From Didymodactylos carnosus (Eukaryota > Rotifera > Eurotatoria > Philodinida > Philodinidae), in contig CAJNOQ010001818.1 in the NCBI GenBank assembly GCA_905250885.1, positions 1 to 28,259 on the forward strand: 28,259 nucleotides of DNA, in the 5' to 3' direction. The first letter of the stretch is position 1; every line of letters starts with the position of its first letter. The position numbers and the translations under genes are program-made. The notes beneath the pieces are model-generated. The model saw only the letters and a program-made list of their open reading frames with translations. It was not told the DNA's origin and ran no database searches. This document shows, piece after piece, positions 10,201 to 18,892 of this stretch.

Positions 10201-11636
10201 ACTCTGTTATTTCAAGAAACATTTAACACATCAAATATTTCATCTCATTTAATTCTAATCTTTTCTAATACTGATCTCATTTCTTTTTCTATGAGACAAC
10301 TATTAATATGACTATTATATTTTAAATTTCAAATTAAATAATAATGACCGAGCTGTTCAACATGCAATAAGACAAATTTGACTCCTCATTTATAATAATT
10401 ATTTTCCACTACCTTTTCATATTATTTTCTACTCTTTTTCTTATACAATCATGTGCTTCCAGCCACGATTATTCTAATGACACATTCTTTCTAAAAGAGT
10501 GATGATCAATTACAGCACATTTTCTTCTTCATTTAACATGTCCTCTACATGGCATTTTCTCTTCTATTTCTGCAGATGTAATTTAATGAAAAAAAAATAA
10601 ATTTTAAGAAATTTTCTTTGAATATCAAAAGAAAAGGTTAAAACAATGAAATTTTTTTTTTTCTCATTTGAATAGGAGAAAAAAAATAGAACGGTTAGTC
10701 GTTCATACCAACAATTCTTTTTTGAAACTCTTTTTCTTCATTCTCTTGAACATAAAGTGCTGGTCTAGCATGACTCAAGGTCTCACAAATGAATAATTGA
10801 TACTTTAGACAAAATATACTCACGCTTAGTCACATGATACTACATAAACCACCTGTTCTTGACTTTTAAACAAAAAGATGAATTAATGATAAAAATTCGC
10901 AACGAACTTTAGCACTCTAATAGTACCGTCAAAAATTATCGTCAATAAAAAAAAATATTTTGACTATTTGACAATAATGTATTGTAGAAATTATCATTAA
11001 TTGTTAAAGATGAACAGAATGTTGATTAAAAGTATTCAGAAATAAATAAAATATACTCCGTTCTTCAAGCTAATGTTTTTGATATTTAAGAGATAATATT
11101 TTTTCTCTAGATTTCTCTATTTAATAGGGGAAAATTTTGAGCTACTCTTTTCACATTATGTTTTGCATATTTTCATCTATTTTTGCTAATTCGTATGTTG
11201 AGAGTGCCCAGACGATTTCAAACTTTCTCATCCAATGCGCATTACTGCTGTAGAAAGCTTTTTTTTCCTAATTTCTAAGATCTAAGAGTGAACGATAATG
11301 CTCTAGATCTATCTACAGTTGAGTTGAATATGTATTGCAAGTTTCTCATTGAATCTATAGTCAGAAATCGTCATTGTAGTTAATATAAGTAGTCATAATA
11401 ATAAATGAAACTCTCAATCGGATGATAAACTTTTCGTTTTGTTTACTTTATTATCTCTAGGAAAAGGGCAAAATTATTCTTACATTTTGTTCTGTTGATT
11501 TTGTATGTTCATGTTCCGGTACCCATTTGTTGTCACAATGAAAAAATATTTGTCTTGAACGAATTGCTTTACACGTTAATGTAATCGGACGATTTTCGAA
11601 TATAAAAGACGATTGTGGTTCTTGAAGAAATTGTGG
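1554..11636 (-). CDS. unc5: Netrin receptor UNC5 family, 16 exons, 5' end missing
   Basis: This is a single-pass netrin receptor for axon guidance and cell migration; in the family it is also a dependence receptor that signals through its death domain. Hand splicing gives join(1554..1722, 1780..1881, 1934..2028, 2087..2404, 2463..2630, 2691..2768, 2840..3006, 3064..3738, 4326..4457, 4884..5033, 5095..5301, 5358..5582, 5644..5824, 7414..7517, 9951..10101, 11484..11636) on the complement. All junctions are GT-AG with matching phases. The exons total 3075 bases, 1024 residues and a TAA stop. Domain order by residue: Ig1 1-107, Ig2 about 108-195, TSP1 x3 about 197-390, transmembrane about 402-426, polar linker 435-600, ZU5 about 603-745, UPA about 755-903, death domain about 935-1020. 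Vertebrate UNC5 proteins are about 930-950 residues including the signal peptide; the extra length here is the third TSP1 and the linker. The signal peptide and start codon are not in the exons I could join, so the model is 5'-partial. Confidence 0.93.
1780..1881 (-). CDS. unc5: UNC5 exon 15: first helices of death domain
   Basis: Residues 935-968. It reads LPQTMRQKLCEVLDPPNLHG then NDWRMFAQRLHVD, matching the family pattern LPxxxRQKLCxxLDxP...DWRMLAxKLxLD. The donor is CA|GTAGGT at 1779. The 5' boundary is chosen at TTACACTTAG|A, which gives a 52-bp upstream intron and a correct phase. An alternative acceptor 11 bases upstream (end 1892) is also possible; see findings. Confidence 0.9.
1934..2028 (-). 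CDS. unc5: UNC5 exon 14: linker between UPA and death domain
   Basis: Residues 904-934 plus two bases. It begins LHQNSPLEKYNTST and ends STDGVF, in register with the vertebrate GPSAFS segment just before the death domain. The acceptor is TTTCAG at 2029 and the donor AG|GTAAGT at 1933. A second good donor, ACG|GTAAGA at 1986, lies inside it and could shorten the exon to 42 bases. The linker is polar and probably flexible. Confidence 0.75.
2087..2404 (-). CDS. unc5: UNC5 exon 13: UPA domain core
   Basis: Residues 798-903, in phase 0 at both ends. It runs from RCLSEETSMQSFLCEQPKLF through YKEIPLEMFWSN to LHTRICINTMN. It aligns with the UPA part of vertebrate UNC5 (EEPKALHF..., YQEIPFYHVWSG..., IFQLNC). 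The UPA domain (conserved in UNC5, PIDD and ankyrin) packs against ZU5 and the death domain to hold the tail in a closed, inactive form. Flanking introns are 58 bp on both sides. Confidence 0.92.
2463..2630 (-). CDS. unc5: UNC5 exon 12: end of ZU5 and start of UPA
   Basis: Residues 742-797, in phase 0 at both ends. LESMGAYTLVGES corresponds to the highly conserved ENLSTYALVGHS. RLRFIDNTSDALE corresponds to IRVYCLDDTQDALK, where UPA begins. The acceptor is TTTCAG; the donor is GAG|GTATGT. The upstream intron is 60 bp. Confidence 0.93.
2691..2768 (-). CDS. unc5: UNC5 exon 11: ZU5 strand segment
   Basis: Residues 716-741, 26 codons in phase 0. IFGQESISSPVYLHMDAHQC matches the family segment [20 protein letters not shown], followed by Y-I-L. 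The donor is CTA|GTGAGA and the acceptor TTTAAAG. The upstream intron is 71 bp. Confidence 0.93.
2840..3006 (-). CDS. unc5: UNC5 exon 10: ZU5 domain middle
   Basis: Residues 660-715. SRLSPVVLIGPSEITLLKPA followed by VLSFEH parallels the vertebrate [26 protein letters not shown]. The acceptor is TTATTGCAG and the donor AGG|GTATGT. A small open frame on the opposite strand (2850-3062) is only the complement of this exon. Confidence 0.93.
3064..3738 (-). CDS. unc5: UNC5 exon 9: juxtamembrane linker and start of ZU5
   Basis: Residues 435-659, the largest exon. The first ~165 residues are a polar, low-complexity cytoplasmic linker: serine/threonine-rich, with a His/Gln/Asn tract at about 504-527 (HHKQHQQQH, then N5). 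ZU5 starts near residue 603; GCKVQIANTGVCLVIPEQAV matches the family core of the type YLVPNTGISLLIPQGAI. The acceptor TTCTTGTAG at 3739 is chosen because it joins in phase to the transmembrane exon. The open frame continues upstream to 3910 only by reading into the intron. Confidence 0.9.
4326..4457 (-). CDS. unc5: UNC5 exon 8: transmembrane helix
   Basis: Residues 391-434. A hydrophobic stretch of about 20-25 residues (around 402-426: ...GVGCVILLILVLLLFICL) is followed by a basic stop-transfer cluster, RRRQKTKK, so the C-terminal part faces the cytoplasm. Introns on both sides are of medium size (587 bp towards exon 9, 426 bp towards exon 7). Both junctions are phase 1. Confidence 0.9.
4884..5033 (-). 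CDS. unc5: UNC5 exon 7: third thrombospondin type-1 repeat
   Basis: Residues 341-390. The repeat shows NWTAWSLC, then a CxxxxxRxRQC strand and closing cysteines (KPCKGNLCP), typical of a short TSP1 fold. The C-mannosylation-type W-x-x-W is present. Most UNC5 proteins have two TSP1 repeats, so this one is extra. The exon is symmetric (phase 1-1), so it can be gained or lost without disturbing the frame. Introns: 426 bp towards exon 8, 61 bp towards exon 6. Confidence 0.88.
5095..5301 (-). CDS. unc5: UNC5 exon 6: second thrombospondin type-1 repeat
   Basis: Residues 272-340. FSDWFSWSECKG starts the repeat, with RIRVCL and CDGERVQERECFVPC giving the remaining strand and cysteines. It is clearly similar to the exon 5 repeat (same ECKG, RIR-CL, CDG and QEREC elements). 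A serine-rich tail follows before the third repeat. Symmetric phase 1-1 exon with a 61-bp and a 56-bp flanking intron. Confidence 0.92.
5358..5582 (-). CDS. unc5: UNC5 exon 5: first thrombospondin type-1 repeat
   Basis: Residues 197-271. LGWSDWLPFSECKG carries the WSxW motif; RRIRTCLNPP and CDGDQIQERECLVAC complete the repeat. TSP1 repeats in UNC5 follow the Ig domains and support ectodomain rigidity and partner binding. The acceptor is GTCTGCAG and the donor ACTG|GTAAAT. Phase 1-1; the upstream intron is 61 bp. Confidence 0.93.
5644..5824 (-). CDS. unc5: UNC5 exon 4: C-terminal part of second Ig domain
   Basis: Residues 137-196. VSWLKDGQSVEI is the C-strand with the core tryptophan, and SDSGNYTCVAENIAGK is the canonical I-set D-x-G/A-x-Y-x-C motif. 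The exon ends in ELIIHG and then passes to TSP1. In the family the second Ig domain contributes to netrin binding. It is preceded by a 1589-bp intron, the first of three long ones. Confidence 0.94.
6597..6618. repeat. (CA)n microsatellite
   Basis: Eleven uninterrupted CA units inside UNC5 intron 3, probably length-polymorphic. Confidence 0.95.
7264..7293. repeat. (ATT)n microsatellite
   Basis: About ten ATT units, 120 bp downstream (intron side) of the exon 3 donor in UNC5 intron 3. Confidence 0.95.
7414..7517 (-). CDS. unc5: UNC5 exon 3: start of second Ig domain
   Basis: Residues 102-136. LDPNFDWEPL matches the vertebrate LRKNFDQEPLG hinge between Ig1 and Ig2, and STELRCRPPIGNPYP gives the B-strand cysteine of Ig2 (vertebrate VLLQCRPPEGVPVA). 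The acceptor is TTTTTTTAG and the donor AAA|GTAAGT. Enters in phase 1, leaves in phase 0. Confidence 0.94.
7518..9950 (-). other. UNC5 intron 2 (2433 bp)
   Basis: The longest UNC5 intron, between Ig1 and Ig2. It is AT-rich, with many poly-T and poly-A runs (for example A14 near 8429). The only protein-like signal is an open frame at 9506-9733 on the minus strand, listed separately. No repeat family is recognisable. Confidence 0.7.
9506..9733 (-). pseudogene. Protein-like open stretch without ATG, possible plakin-repeat-like relic
   Basis: This 76-codon stretch inside UNC5 intron 2 is free of stops on the minus strand and has codon use like the UNC5 exons. It contains IDPLSNERYSVNEAFKYPF, which by eye resembles the pattern of plakin/plectin repeats (a D-P/D-S-x-x-G/E-R-x-S/T-V-x-E-A-hydrophobic motif). 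The part after it (about 9506-9620) looks random. The opposite strand also has an ATG-initiated frame at 9564-9782, probably a shadow. It may be a gene fragment inserted in the intron, or chance; the similarity is weak. Confidence 0.2.
9951..10101 (-). CDS. unc5: UNC5 exon 2: second half of first Ig domain
   Basis: Residues 52-101. GFKCWCQAWSATGGTAKSRP matches the family signature YWCQCVAWSSAGTTKSRRA, including the double cysteine that gives UNC5 Ig1 an extra disulfide. The acceptor is TTTCTAG and the donor CTT|GTACGT. It is isolated by long introns on both sides (2433 and 1382 bp). Confidence 0.94.
10102..11483 (-). other. UNC5 intron 1 of the visible model (1382 bp)
   Basis: AT-rich intron that splits the first Ig domain, with several poly-A/T tracts. 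I see no coding or repeat feature in it. Confidence 0.7.
11484..11636 (-). CDS. unc5: UNC5 first visible exon: first half of first Ig domain
   Basis: Residues 1-51 of the visible protein. PQFLQEPQSSFIFENRPITL then TCKA...QIFFHCDNKWV aligns with vertebrate HFLQEPEDAYIVKNKPV...LRCRA...QIYFKCNGEWV. The two cysteines here pair with the double cysteine in exon 2. The acceptor is TTGAACAG at 11637, which fixes phase 0 for whatever exon precedes. The ATG at 11655-11657 lies upstream of this acceptor, is not followed by a signal peptide, and is not taken as the start. Confidence 0.93.
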
Positions 11637-11841
11637 CTGTTCAATAAGGTGAATCATTTTTGTATAATTATTCGAATAAAAGTATGATTTAATTAATTAA
11701 TACATACGACTATAAATTAAATCGATAACAATTAATACTAAATATAAGTTCTCATCGACAAATCATTATTCTAAAAAAAGAAATAGGAATTATTATTCAA
11801 GCTAAAGCATTTCTGTCTTAAGTCCAATTGTCCATACTTAC
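11637..11841 (-). other. Sequence just upstream of the first visible UNC5 exon
   Basis: AT-rich sequence, intronic if a first exon lies upstream. A strong donor-like A|GTAAGT on the minus strand ends at 11841/11842, preceded by a signal-peptide-like frame (11842-11898) that stops exactly at the junction; see findings. Confidence 0.4.
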
Positions 11842-11925
11842 TCAAGTAAAAAGAAAAAGAACCACAGTACCGGTAAATGTTATGGTATTATTGATCATTT
11901 AGTCAATACTCTTGAGACTGTGTAT

Positions 11926-12060
11926 GTCTCTCTCTATCGCTATCTCTCTCTCTCTCTCTCTCTCTCCTTGCTTAATCGAACGAAAAAAAAATTTTTTCTT
12001 CTTTTTTCTTCCTTTCTCTCTTTCTCTCTTCGTTTTGACTTTTCTATCTAGTTCCATTCT
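11926..12060. repeat. CT/GA-rich tract with (CT)n microsatellite
   Basis: On the plus strand this is pyrimidine-rich, with a clean (TC)n run at 11943-11966 followed by T/C-rich sequence; on the minus strand it is GAGA-rich. GAGA tracts often mark promoter-proximal DNA in invertebrates, and this one lies about 300-400 bp upstream of the first visible UNC5 exon. A promoter role is only an inference. Long open frames on both strands here (11899-12214) are low-complexity artefacts. Confidence 0.85.
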
Positions 12061-12214
12061 ATTTTTTTCAAAAAAAAATGTCACTTTTACCACATATTTT
12101 CTTTATGTATTTGTTCATCATTATTATGATCATAATCATCGTTTCAAAAATGAAGGAGAGAAAACATTTGTACATATAACTCTAAAAATAGAACTCCTTT
12201 CTGACAATAAATAA

Positions 12215-12831
12215 CTCTCACAAAGAAGAAAAAAATATCCTCGAACATAATCTCATATTAAGTGTAGAAGAAAAAGCTCAAGTGTCTTATTGCACTGACA
12301 AGTTTAGACACAGATCAAAGTTATGCCATTTATAATGACTGATACATATATAATTTTGTGAATTAGGGTTTTATGTATAGACATGTTTCTGAGTCGAGTT
12401 CTGACAGATTTTAAAGAAATTGTTATTAGAGAACTTCTTCATAGTTGTTACAGAGAAATTTATCTTTCTCATCTTTTTACACATTATCACACGACGAGTT
12501 ATGCTAGTCTAAAATGTTAGTTTTCTTTCTTAGTATAATTGACTCTCTCATTTCGTTCGTAGCCCAAAGTTTTCGCTATATAATGACGAAAACCGCAAAT
12601 CTGTATTACATTTAGTTTCGAATTTATAAGAAAATCCAAGAATTCATCATATGGAAAAAATATAAATAGAGCCCGCTGATATCAGGAACTTTTAAGACAT
12701 AACTTAACTGGAATAACGATTTTAAATTTTAAAAATATGATCACTAAACGAGATGAAGATATGTTATTTGAGATAAAGATACTATAATCATTTTTTCCGA
12801 AAGCAAACAAGTCTATGTACCAGAGCCCTGT
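12215..12831. other. No gene seen
   Basis: AT-rich DNA with no supported coding or repeat feature. Confidence 0.5.
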
Positions 12832-13100
12832 ATGGACTGGACTGAGTTCATAATCTAGTCCAAATCACCTGAACTAATGAGCTCATGGACTCGGGCTGAA
12901 CTGGACTCAAACTTCTAAGACTATGGGCTGGTCTGGACTCGAAAAAAGTTTTGGATTCATTTGAATTGAGGAATAATCAGTAAAAAACATGTTGTGTTTG
13001 TATTGTGGTCTGGAACGAACTACTTTTTTAGAGTCCATGGACTGATAAAACTCTTTTTCATTGACTCGGACTGGACTTAGAATTCTGAGTCCATACGGAC
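12832..13100. repeat. GGACT/AGTCC-rich degenerate repeat patch
   Basis: Many copies of GGACT, TGGACTGGACT, GGACTCGG and the complement GAGTCCA occur within about 270 bp, in both orientations, for example near 12833, 12894, 12930, 13038, 13068 and 13085. It looks like a decayed satellite or tandem array built on a 5-6-bp unit. It encodes nothing obvious. Confidence 0.75.
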
Positions 13101-16100
13101 AAATTAATATTGTTTAGATATTTAAATGGAATGACTAACTCAAATACACATTTCCCTCTTTCTCTCGACATACCAAATGCTTAAGAAAAGAAATCTGGTG
13201 TATATATTAACATGAACCATATCTTTACTTTTGTACACGTTTTAAGTCACAAATCTCATTGTGAACTAACATAAATACATAAATACACACTTTTCTGACT
13301 TCATCTATGGATGTTCTTGTCATCGCGTAAGTCACACACACACAAGTAGTGATGAACTACTCTCTTTCTCTCTCCGTTCGGGAGAAAGAGAAAAATGATA
13401 TCAGCAATGATGAGTACGTCTGTTATAATAATATCGGATTTATTTGTTAAAAAAGAGGAAGAAATGTTTAGTTTTCTTTTGTGTATGTACTATGATATCT
13501 TTATTTCAAGGAATATTCATTCTAATTAACTAAGACATTAACCAGATCTACTCTTTCTTTAAACATAGAAGAACATCATCATGTCTATTGTGGATACAGA
13601 TACACCGGAAGCAGAATATACGTTTATACTCATTGGATGTCTAAGAGTCTTTGTCTATTTAAAGCCAACACTACTTTTACGCAACTTATTATGTTCCATC
13701 GTTCCGAGATGTTAAATCAGAATAAACTCTAATAAATTCTATTCTAACACATTTGAGATTCTCAGAAAGAGTCTAGATTATTTGATAGACTGAGTCTTTC
13801 CTTTCACAAAGCTTTGTTTTCCATACACGAATCTCCTGATGGTTCACTACTATTTAAAAACGTGTGGTCACTATTGCAGCTACAATCAAAATGATCAGTG
13901 ATACAGTACGGGTACAAATTTTTTATACAACAGAAAACTTTAGATGAAATTTAATCAGTGCAATTATTTTTCCTTCTTTTCTCGTTAGTTTGGGCGATGC
14001 TTTTAACGTTCGTTCATCTCTTAATTAATTCTAACTTTATCAATGCCGAATGTGTCGTCGTTAGTATACCAGTATATCTAATTAGAAAGAAAAACGAACG
14101 ACAAATAAAGTGTTATTCTTTTCAATAAAGAAGGCTTACAACATATTCCAGCACGTTTCTAGTAACTAACACTGTGGAAATAATCAAAACTGTGGCGATG
14201 ATGAATGATAGTCAAAACAAGTGGAAACATTGATCTAACGCCTTAACGGATTGAGCATCATTTAATATGAATATTTATAGTGTTATCATTCTCCTGATGT
14301 TTGTGTTTGTTTCTGATAGTTTAATGCTGTAGAACTCAATATTTATATTAATGACAGTACCACCATCACCACTACCGAGTGTAGACATAAGAGGTGTGAT
14401 GGATATATAGTATTTGACATAATTACCTTGAATATGACAAGTATATAGTGATAACTAATGATCTTCCATGTATTGACAGAATATGATATAGCGTCGACGT
14501 AAAAAGGGTGAGTTATCAACCTTCAATGGTTATAAATACATTTATTGTCAGTTATCATAGTGTCAACTCAATAGAATCACTATCAGAATTAAGTTTAAAT
14601 TTTATCAACACTTACAACGGTTCTCTCCTTGTTTTTTAAATCCTTCATATGTTCAAGATCTCATTAAACAAAAAAATATATACAATGAAGTTTAATAAAT
14701 GCATACATATCCTTGTCTTTTCTTTTTTTCTATTCGATCAACAAGGTGCATGTTTGTTGTTCATTATTACCTAATGAACAGTTCATTATATATGCAATCA
14801 ACGCATATACGAAGAAACAAAAAAACTTGATCTAACAAAGAGAATATTTGCAGAAGAAAAAAGAAGAAGAAAGAAAAGGAATTCTATTTTTGTATATTTC
14901 GCTTTCTTTTCCCTAAAAAGGTCGTTTTGGATCATCACACATGCTCAGATCTATTAAATGTGAAGGTTATGGAAAGTGACCAATTAATAGAGCTCAAATT
15001 AAATGTAACAAGTATATGAATAAATAGGCGATGATGATGACATAACGCAAATAAACAAATAGAGAATACCAACTTGCTGCAATTATATTATTCTATTCGG
15101 GTGAGAAATGAGGAATTTCCATTAAGAATTATAGTCCCTGATGTAAAATTTTGGACTATTTGGATGTTTTATACTAACACAATTCTTAGATTGATAGTTC
15201 ATTGTCGTTGAACATTAGCATTTTCACAATGTTCTGTCTTGTGAACTTCTTCCTTTTCTTTTTTGAAAATTTGATACATAAATTTAAAATAACAAATCGA
15301 TACATTAACGATCTATTTATTGTCACAGCATGTATGATTACTCTTATTTTATAAATGTACAATTCATCATGATGTTTATCTTTTATGTGTAGTAAAACGG
15401 ATATGTACATTGTCAAGTTCACACGTCAATACCGCGAGATGATGATGATGATACATCTGATGATCTTGTACAGGATATACAAGTGAAAATATCACGATAG
15501 ATGTACAGAGGTAATATCCTGAGTGAATAGAAAAGAACAAATTATTATTATCTTTAAAACATAAAACATACACACACGCACAGAAAATAAGTAGAACTGT
15601 AAGAATTCTATCTCTAAATATCATTCAAAAGATTATAATAGAAAAGAAATTTTCAAACAGAACTTTTTGATAATTTTCATTTCATAATTAACAGAGTTGA
15701 GATTTACTCATTTTTTTTCTTTCCCTACGGGCACTTACTTCAACATCGAGTCAAATGTTTTTCCGGTATCCAGTCTGACTGTCACTTATTATTTATTATA
15801 AATCTATTTTATCCTCATGCTGATTCTAATAATAAGTTAAAACGATAGAAATTTGGAGAAATATTTTTCCCAATCCTTTTATCCATTACCGATCAGATGA
15901 TGTCATTGAAATAAAGTGTTTCGTCATCATATAATACAACCGTGATATGAACAATTACTTAATCGCCAATCGAATCTAGCCCAGTTACTGATAGGTATAC
16001 AGCTAATAAGTTATAATCTGAGTTTGATTGCGTTTCATATTACCACTACTACTGTTATATATATTATCAGTGGTTATAAGCGATCGCTATTAGGTTATAA

Positions 16101-16128
16101 AATGGCCACTATCACATATGAGAAGATG
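13101..16128. other. Non-coding stretch with simple-sequence patches
   Basis: No gene is supported. A CT-rich/GA-rich imperfect hairpin lies near 13360-13395 (TTTCTCTCTCC...GGAGAAAGAGAAA). A short (GAT)n run is near 15439-15454. Open frames at 15186-15624 on the minus strand show no protein-like features. Confidence 0.5.
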
Positions 16129-16154
16129 ATATCCATATATATATATATGGATAT
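16129..16154. repeat. Perfect 26-bp palindrome next to a (GT)n run
   Basis: ATATCCATATATA followed directly by its exact complement, then (TG)n at about 16156-16168. It could form a cruciform or hairpin. AT-rich palindromes of this kind arise easily by slippage, so no function is claimed. Confidence 0.9.
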
Positions 16155-16170
16155 ATGTGTGTGTGTGTAT

Positions 16171-17383
16171 GTGCACATCGGGTCTATCTATACGTTTGAT
16201 TAGCTTTTAGTATAGAATGAACAGAAAAAGTATTGAGTCTTTATTTTCTAATAATATTTTTAACTCTCTATTACGTTCATACAGGAAAAATCAACCAATG
16301 ATGAATGTAGCAGTAAGCTATTTAGAGACAAACCTTCGGCATATTATAAATACTGGTTTTTCCTCTCTTATTTAGACATATATATTAACAGATATTATGT
16401 TATTTGTTAATAATTTATAATTTTCATTTGTGTCTAATCGAATGCATGCTTCAATGAGCCAGACTAAACTGCACTACGTCCACATTATGTTACAGAATGG
16501 AAAAACTAGATTCTACCTTTAGAAAATAGTTTCAAACATCTACTTTAAAAATCTTTTGAAGCTCTTCTAAATATAATCGCAAATAATGTATTATGTCGAT
16601 ATTAAATGTATATATAGTTAAAAAATACTTGAGTAGAAGTACTTATGTAGTCATTTTAATTATTATTCATGATTTTTTATTATGTAAGAGTGTGACGTTT
16701 CTCTCTATATTTTGACAAACATGTGTTTCATGAAGAGTATTGGAAAAGATGTCAATCAAAAATAGCGGATCTATTGTTATTCTGAATCTTTGCTTTTAGT
16801 CTACTTGTGATATGATGATCATATAAATAGTCAGACACGCAAAATAGATAGACTCACAATTGAAATTGTAAGTCTTTCCGAATGATTATTATATTAAATT
16901 TTAGACAAAATAAAATGACTTATATGCATTTGTTGTGATTCGAGATTGACCATCAATTACACTCGTGTTCTTTGACTCCTTTTTCTTCATGTACATTTAT
17001 TAACATAGCTTCATTTTCTCTACTGACATTTTTCATTATTAACCAGTTAACATATAGTTTTTGATTGTTACAATTAGTGACAGATCAGTTTTCTAATAGG
17101 AGTCATAATTGTGATTAGTTACATAAAGTAATCGAAGTTATACTACTCTATCGTGTGTATAGCTGATCCTCTTACATAGATATATATACATATGTAAAAT
17201 ATCGATCTTTTCCATTCATTTTCAAAAATAGAATTAAATGACAATAAAGAAAAGAGAAAATAACTTGTAATTTGCTCTTCTTGTTGTTCTTGTCTTATTA
17301 CAAATCGCTTCTACTGAACATTCGAACATCAACAAAAATATTTTCCAAGTCTTCTTTCTGCTGGAGATTTGCTGGTATCGTCC
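16171..17383. other. No gene seen
   Basis: AT-rich DNA with no coding, RNA or repeat feature I can support. Confidence 0.5.
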
Positions 17384-17550
17384 CGATTCATCGACTCATT
17401 AATTTTTTTTCTGACTTGTCGACAACATTGGGAGAGAGGGGGGATGAAAGATGTTAGTGAGATACTGACACTTTAAAATGTCGACGAATCAGGAAAATTA
17501 ATTAACGTAACGACAAATCGGAACTAATTCTTAAAATTTCGATGAATCAG
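17384..17550. repeat. Short dispersed direct and inverted motif GTCGATGAATC
   Basis: TCGACGAATCAG at 17481-17492 and TCGATGAATCAG at 17539-17550 are near-identical and share an upstream TTAAAAT. An inverted copy, CGATTCATCGAC, is at 17384-17395. The spacing (58 bp between direct copies, about 90 bp to the inverted one) suggests the relic of a small repeat or a set of protein-binding sites. Confidence 0.5.
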
Positions 17551-18535
17551 ACTTACAAAAGAGAGTTTTTAGTAGTTGTTATTGTACCGTCTCTTGATTG
17601 ACTGACGATCCCCATACAGCAGCATCTGTTTCCACTGTCCATCATCATCAATCTTTCTCTCACATAAACAATAAAATGTTCATACTGTACCATGAAAACG
17701 AAGAAAACATTGTAAAGACTGACTTACCATGTTATCATTTCTCCCATCTAAACATGCTCTATAATGCCTCAGTTGTATGCAGTTTGACAAAAATTAAATA
17801 ACAACTTACTCATTATCTTCATTAAATCTTGGCTTATATACGCCGTTATAAAACTAAAAAATATGATCCATTTCACTAAAATGATTAATTCTGCCTATTA
17901 GTATCTACCTTATTAGTTTCTCCGGTCTAAAGTTTTGAAGAGCCATCTATCAAAGATTTCTTCCTATACCTTTATAGAGAAAAAAAAAAAGTCTATTTTG
18001 AGTTCTTTTTACTATATGGAACAGCGAACATGTTCAAACAAATTATGTTCGAGAGATACTTGAAAAAAAAACTTAAAAATTCAACATACATGCACGTATT
18101 GTTACATAATTGAATTTTTTTCTTTCAATTTTGATCACGAAAGACAAAAGAGTACTAATCAAACTTGACACAGAAAAATTTAGAATCGGGCTTTGTGTCT
18201 TTATTTGTTTGTAGATATCATATGTCAAATAGGATAATAATCTGCGAAAAAAACAATCGAATTCATTAGTGAATACGCATTTTAAAAGAAAACAAAGAAA
18301 GAAAACAAGATGAACTTGAATTATAAGATAAGTATATGTAATAAATACATAAGTTATAGTTAACTAATTTTTATAATATGGTGAATATCATAAATATTTT
18401 CGAGCGAATTATTATCGAGAACGAAAGCGAGAAAATATAAAGGGCATTGAACTAGTCTGAAATAACACATGACCGCTAAACAATGTTTTGATAAACTATT
18501 ATTTTTCAAACAACTAATAAATAGCTTTTGAGAGC
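17551..18535. other. No gene seen
   Basis: AT-rich DNA. Short open frames near 17600-17800 do not look like protein. Confidence 0.5.
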
Positions 18536-18620
18536 TGCAGAGCGGTGAGCTAGGCCCACGTCGATACAGGAAACGCCAATCCAGGGCATCTCGAATAGAC
18601 ATTTTGTATGCCAACCTGTT
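18536..18620 (-). other. Short GC-richer island with coding-like frame
   Basis: This ~85-bp patch is much less AT-rich than everything around it. On the minus strand it reads MSIRDALDWRFLYRRGPSSP and continues for a few residues before the sequence turns AT-rich. It may be a fragment of a gene or repeat inserted here. I cannot identify it. Confidence 0.25.
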
Positions 18621-18892
18621 GGACTTGTCTTAGACTTCAACTAGGTCAAAATAACATTCGACGATACTTTTTAGATGCCTGACTTCACCACGAGGATATA
18701 AAAAATGGTTTTCGATCAAAATTTTTTTGTTAATTTTTGATGGATAAGTTTCTTTTGCATAAAAAGAAGAAAAAAGCTAGAGATACACAAATCTCTTATT
18801 TTAATCCTTTTTAACATCATAAATGAAATCAAAAATTCGACAAAATGAAAAACGTTTACCTTTTTTCAAGTTTATATGCGTTACAAAGCTGA

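Noticed and set aside
11655..11657. ATG just upstream of the Ig1 exon as UNC5 start
   Set aside because: It lies before a usable acceptor, lacks a signal peptide, and a secreted Ig/TSP1 ectodomain needs one.
11899..12214. Overlapping open frames on both strands
   Set aside because: Generated by the CT/GA microsatellite; Lys/Arg/Glu-rich on one strand and Ser/Leu/Phe-rich on the other.
14614..14646. Minus-strand ATG frame MKDLKNKERTV ending at a GTAAGT donor in the phase needed by UNC5
   Set aside because: Highly charged, not a signal peptide, with a stop just upstream; likely coincidence.
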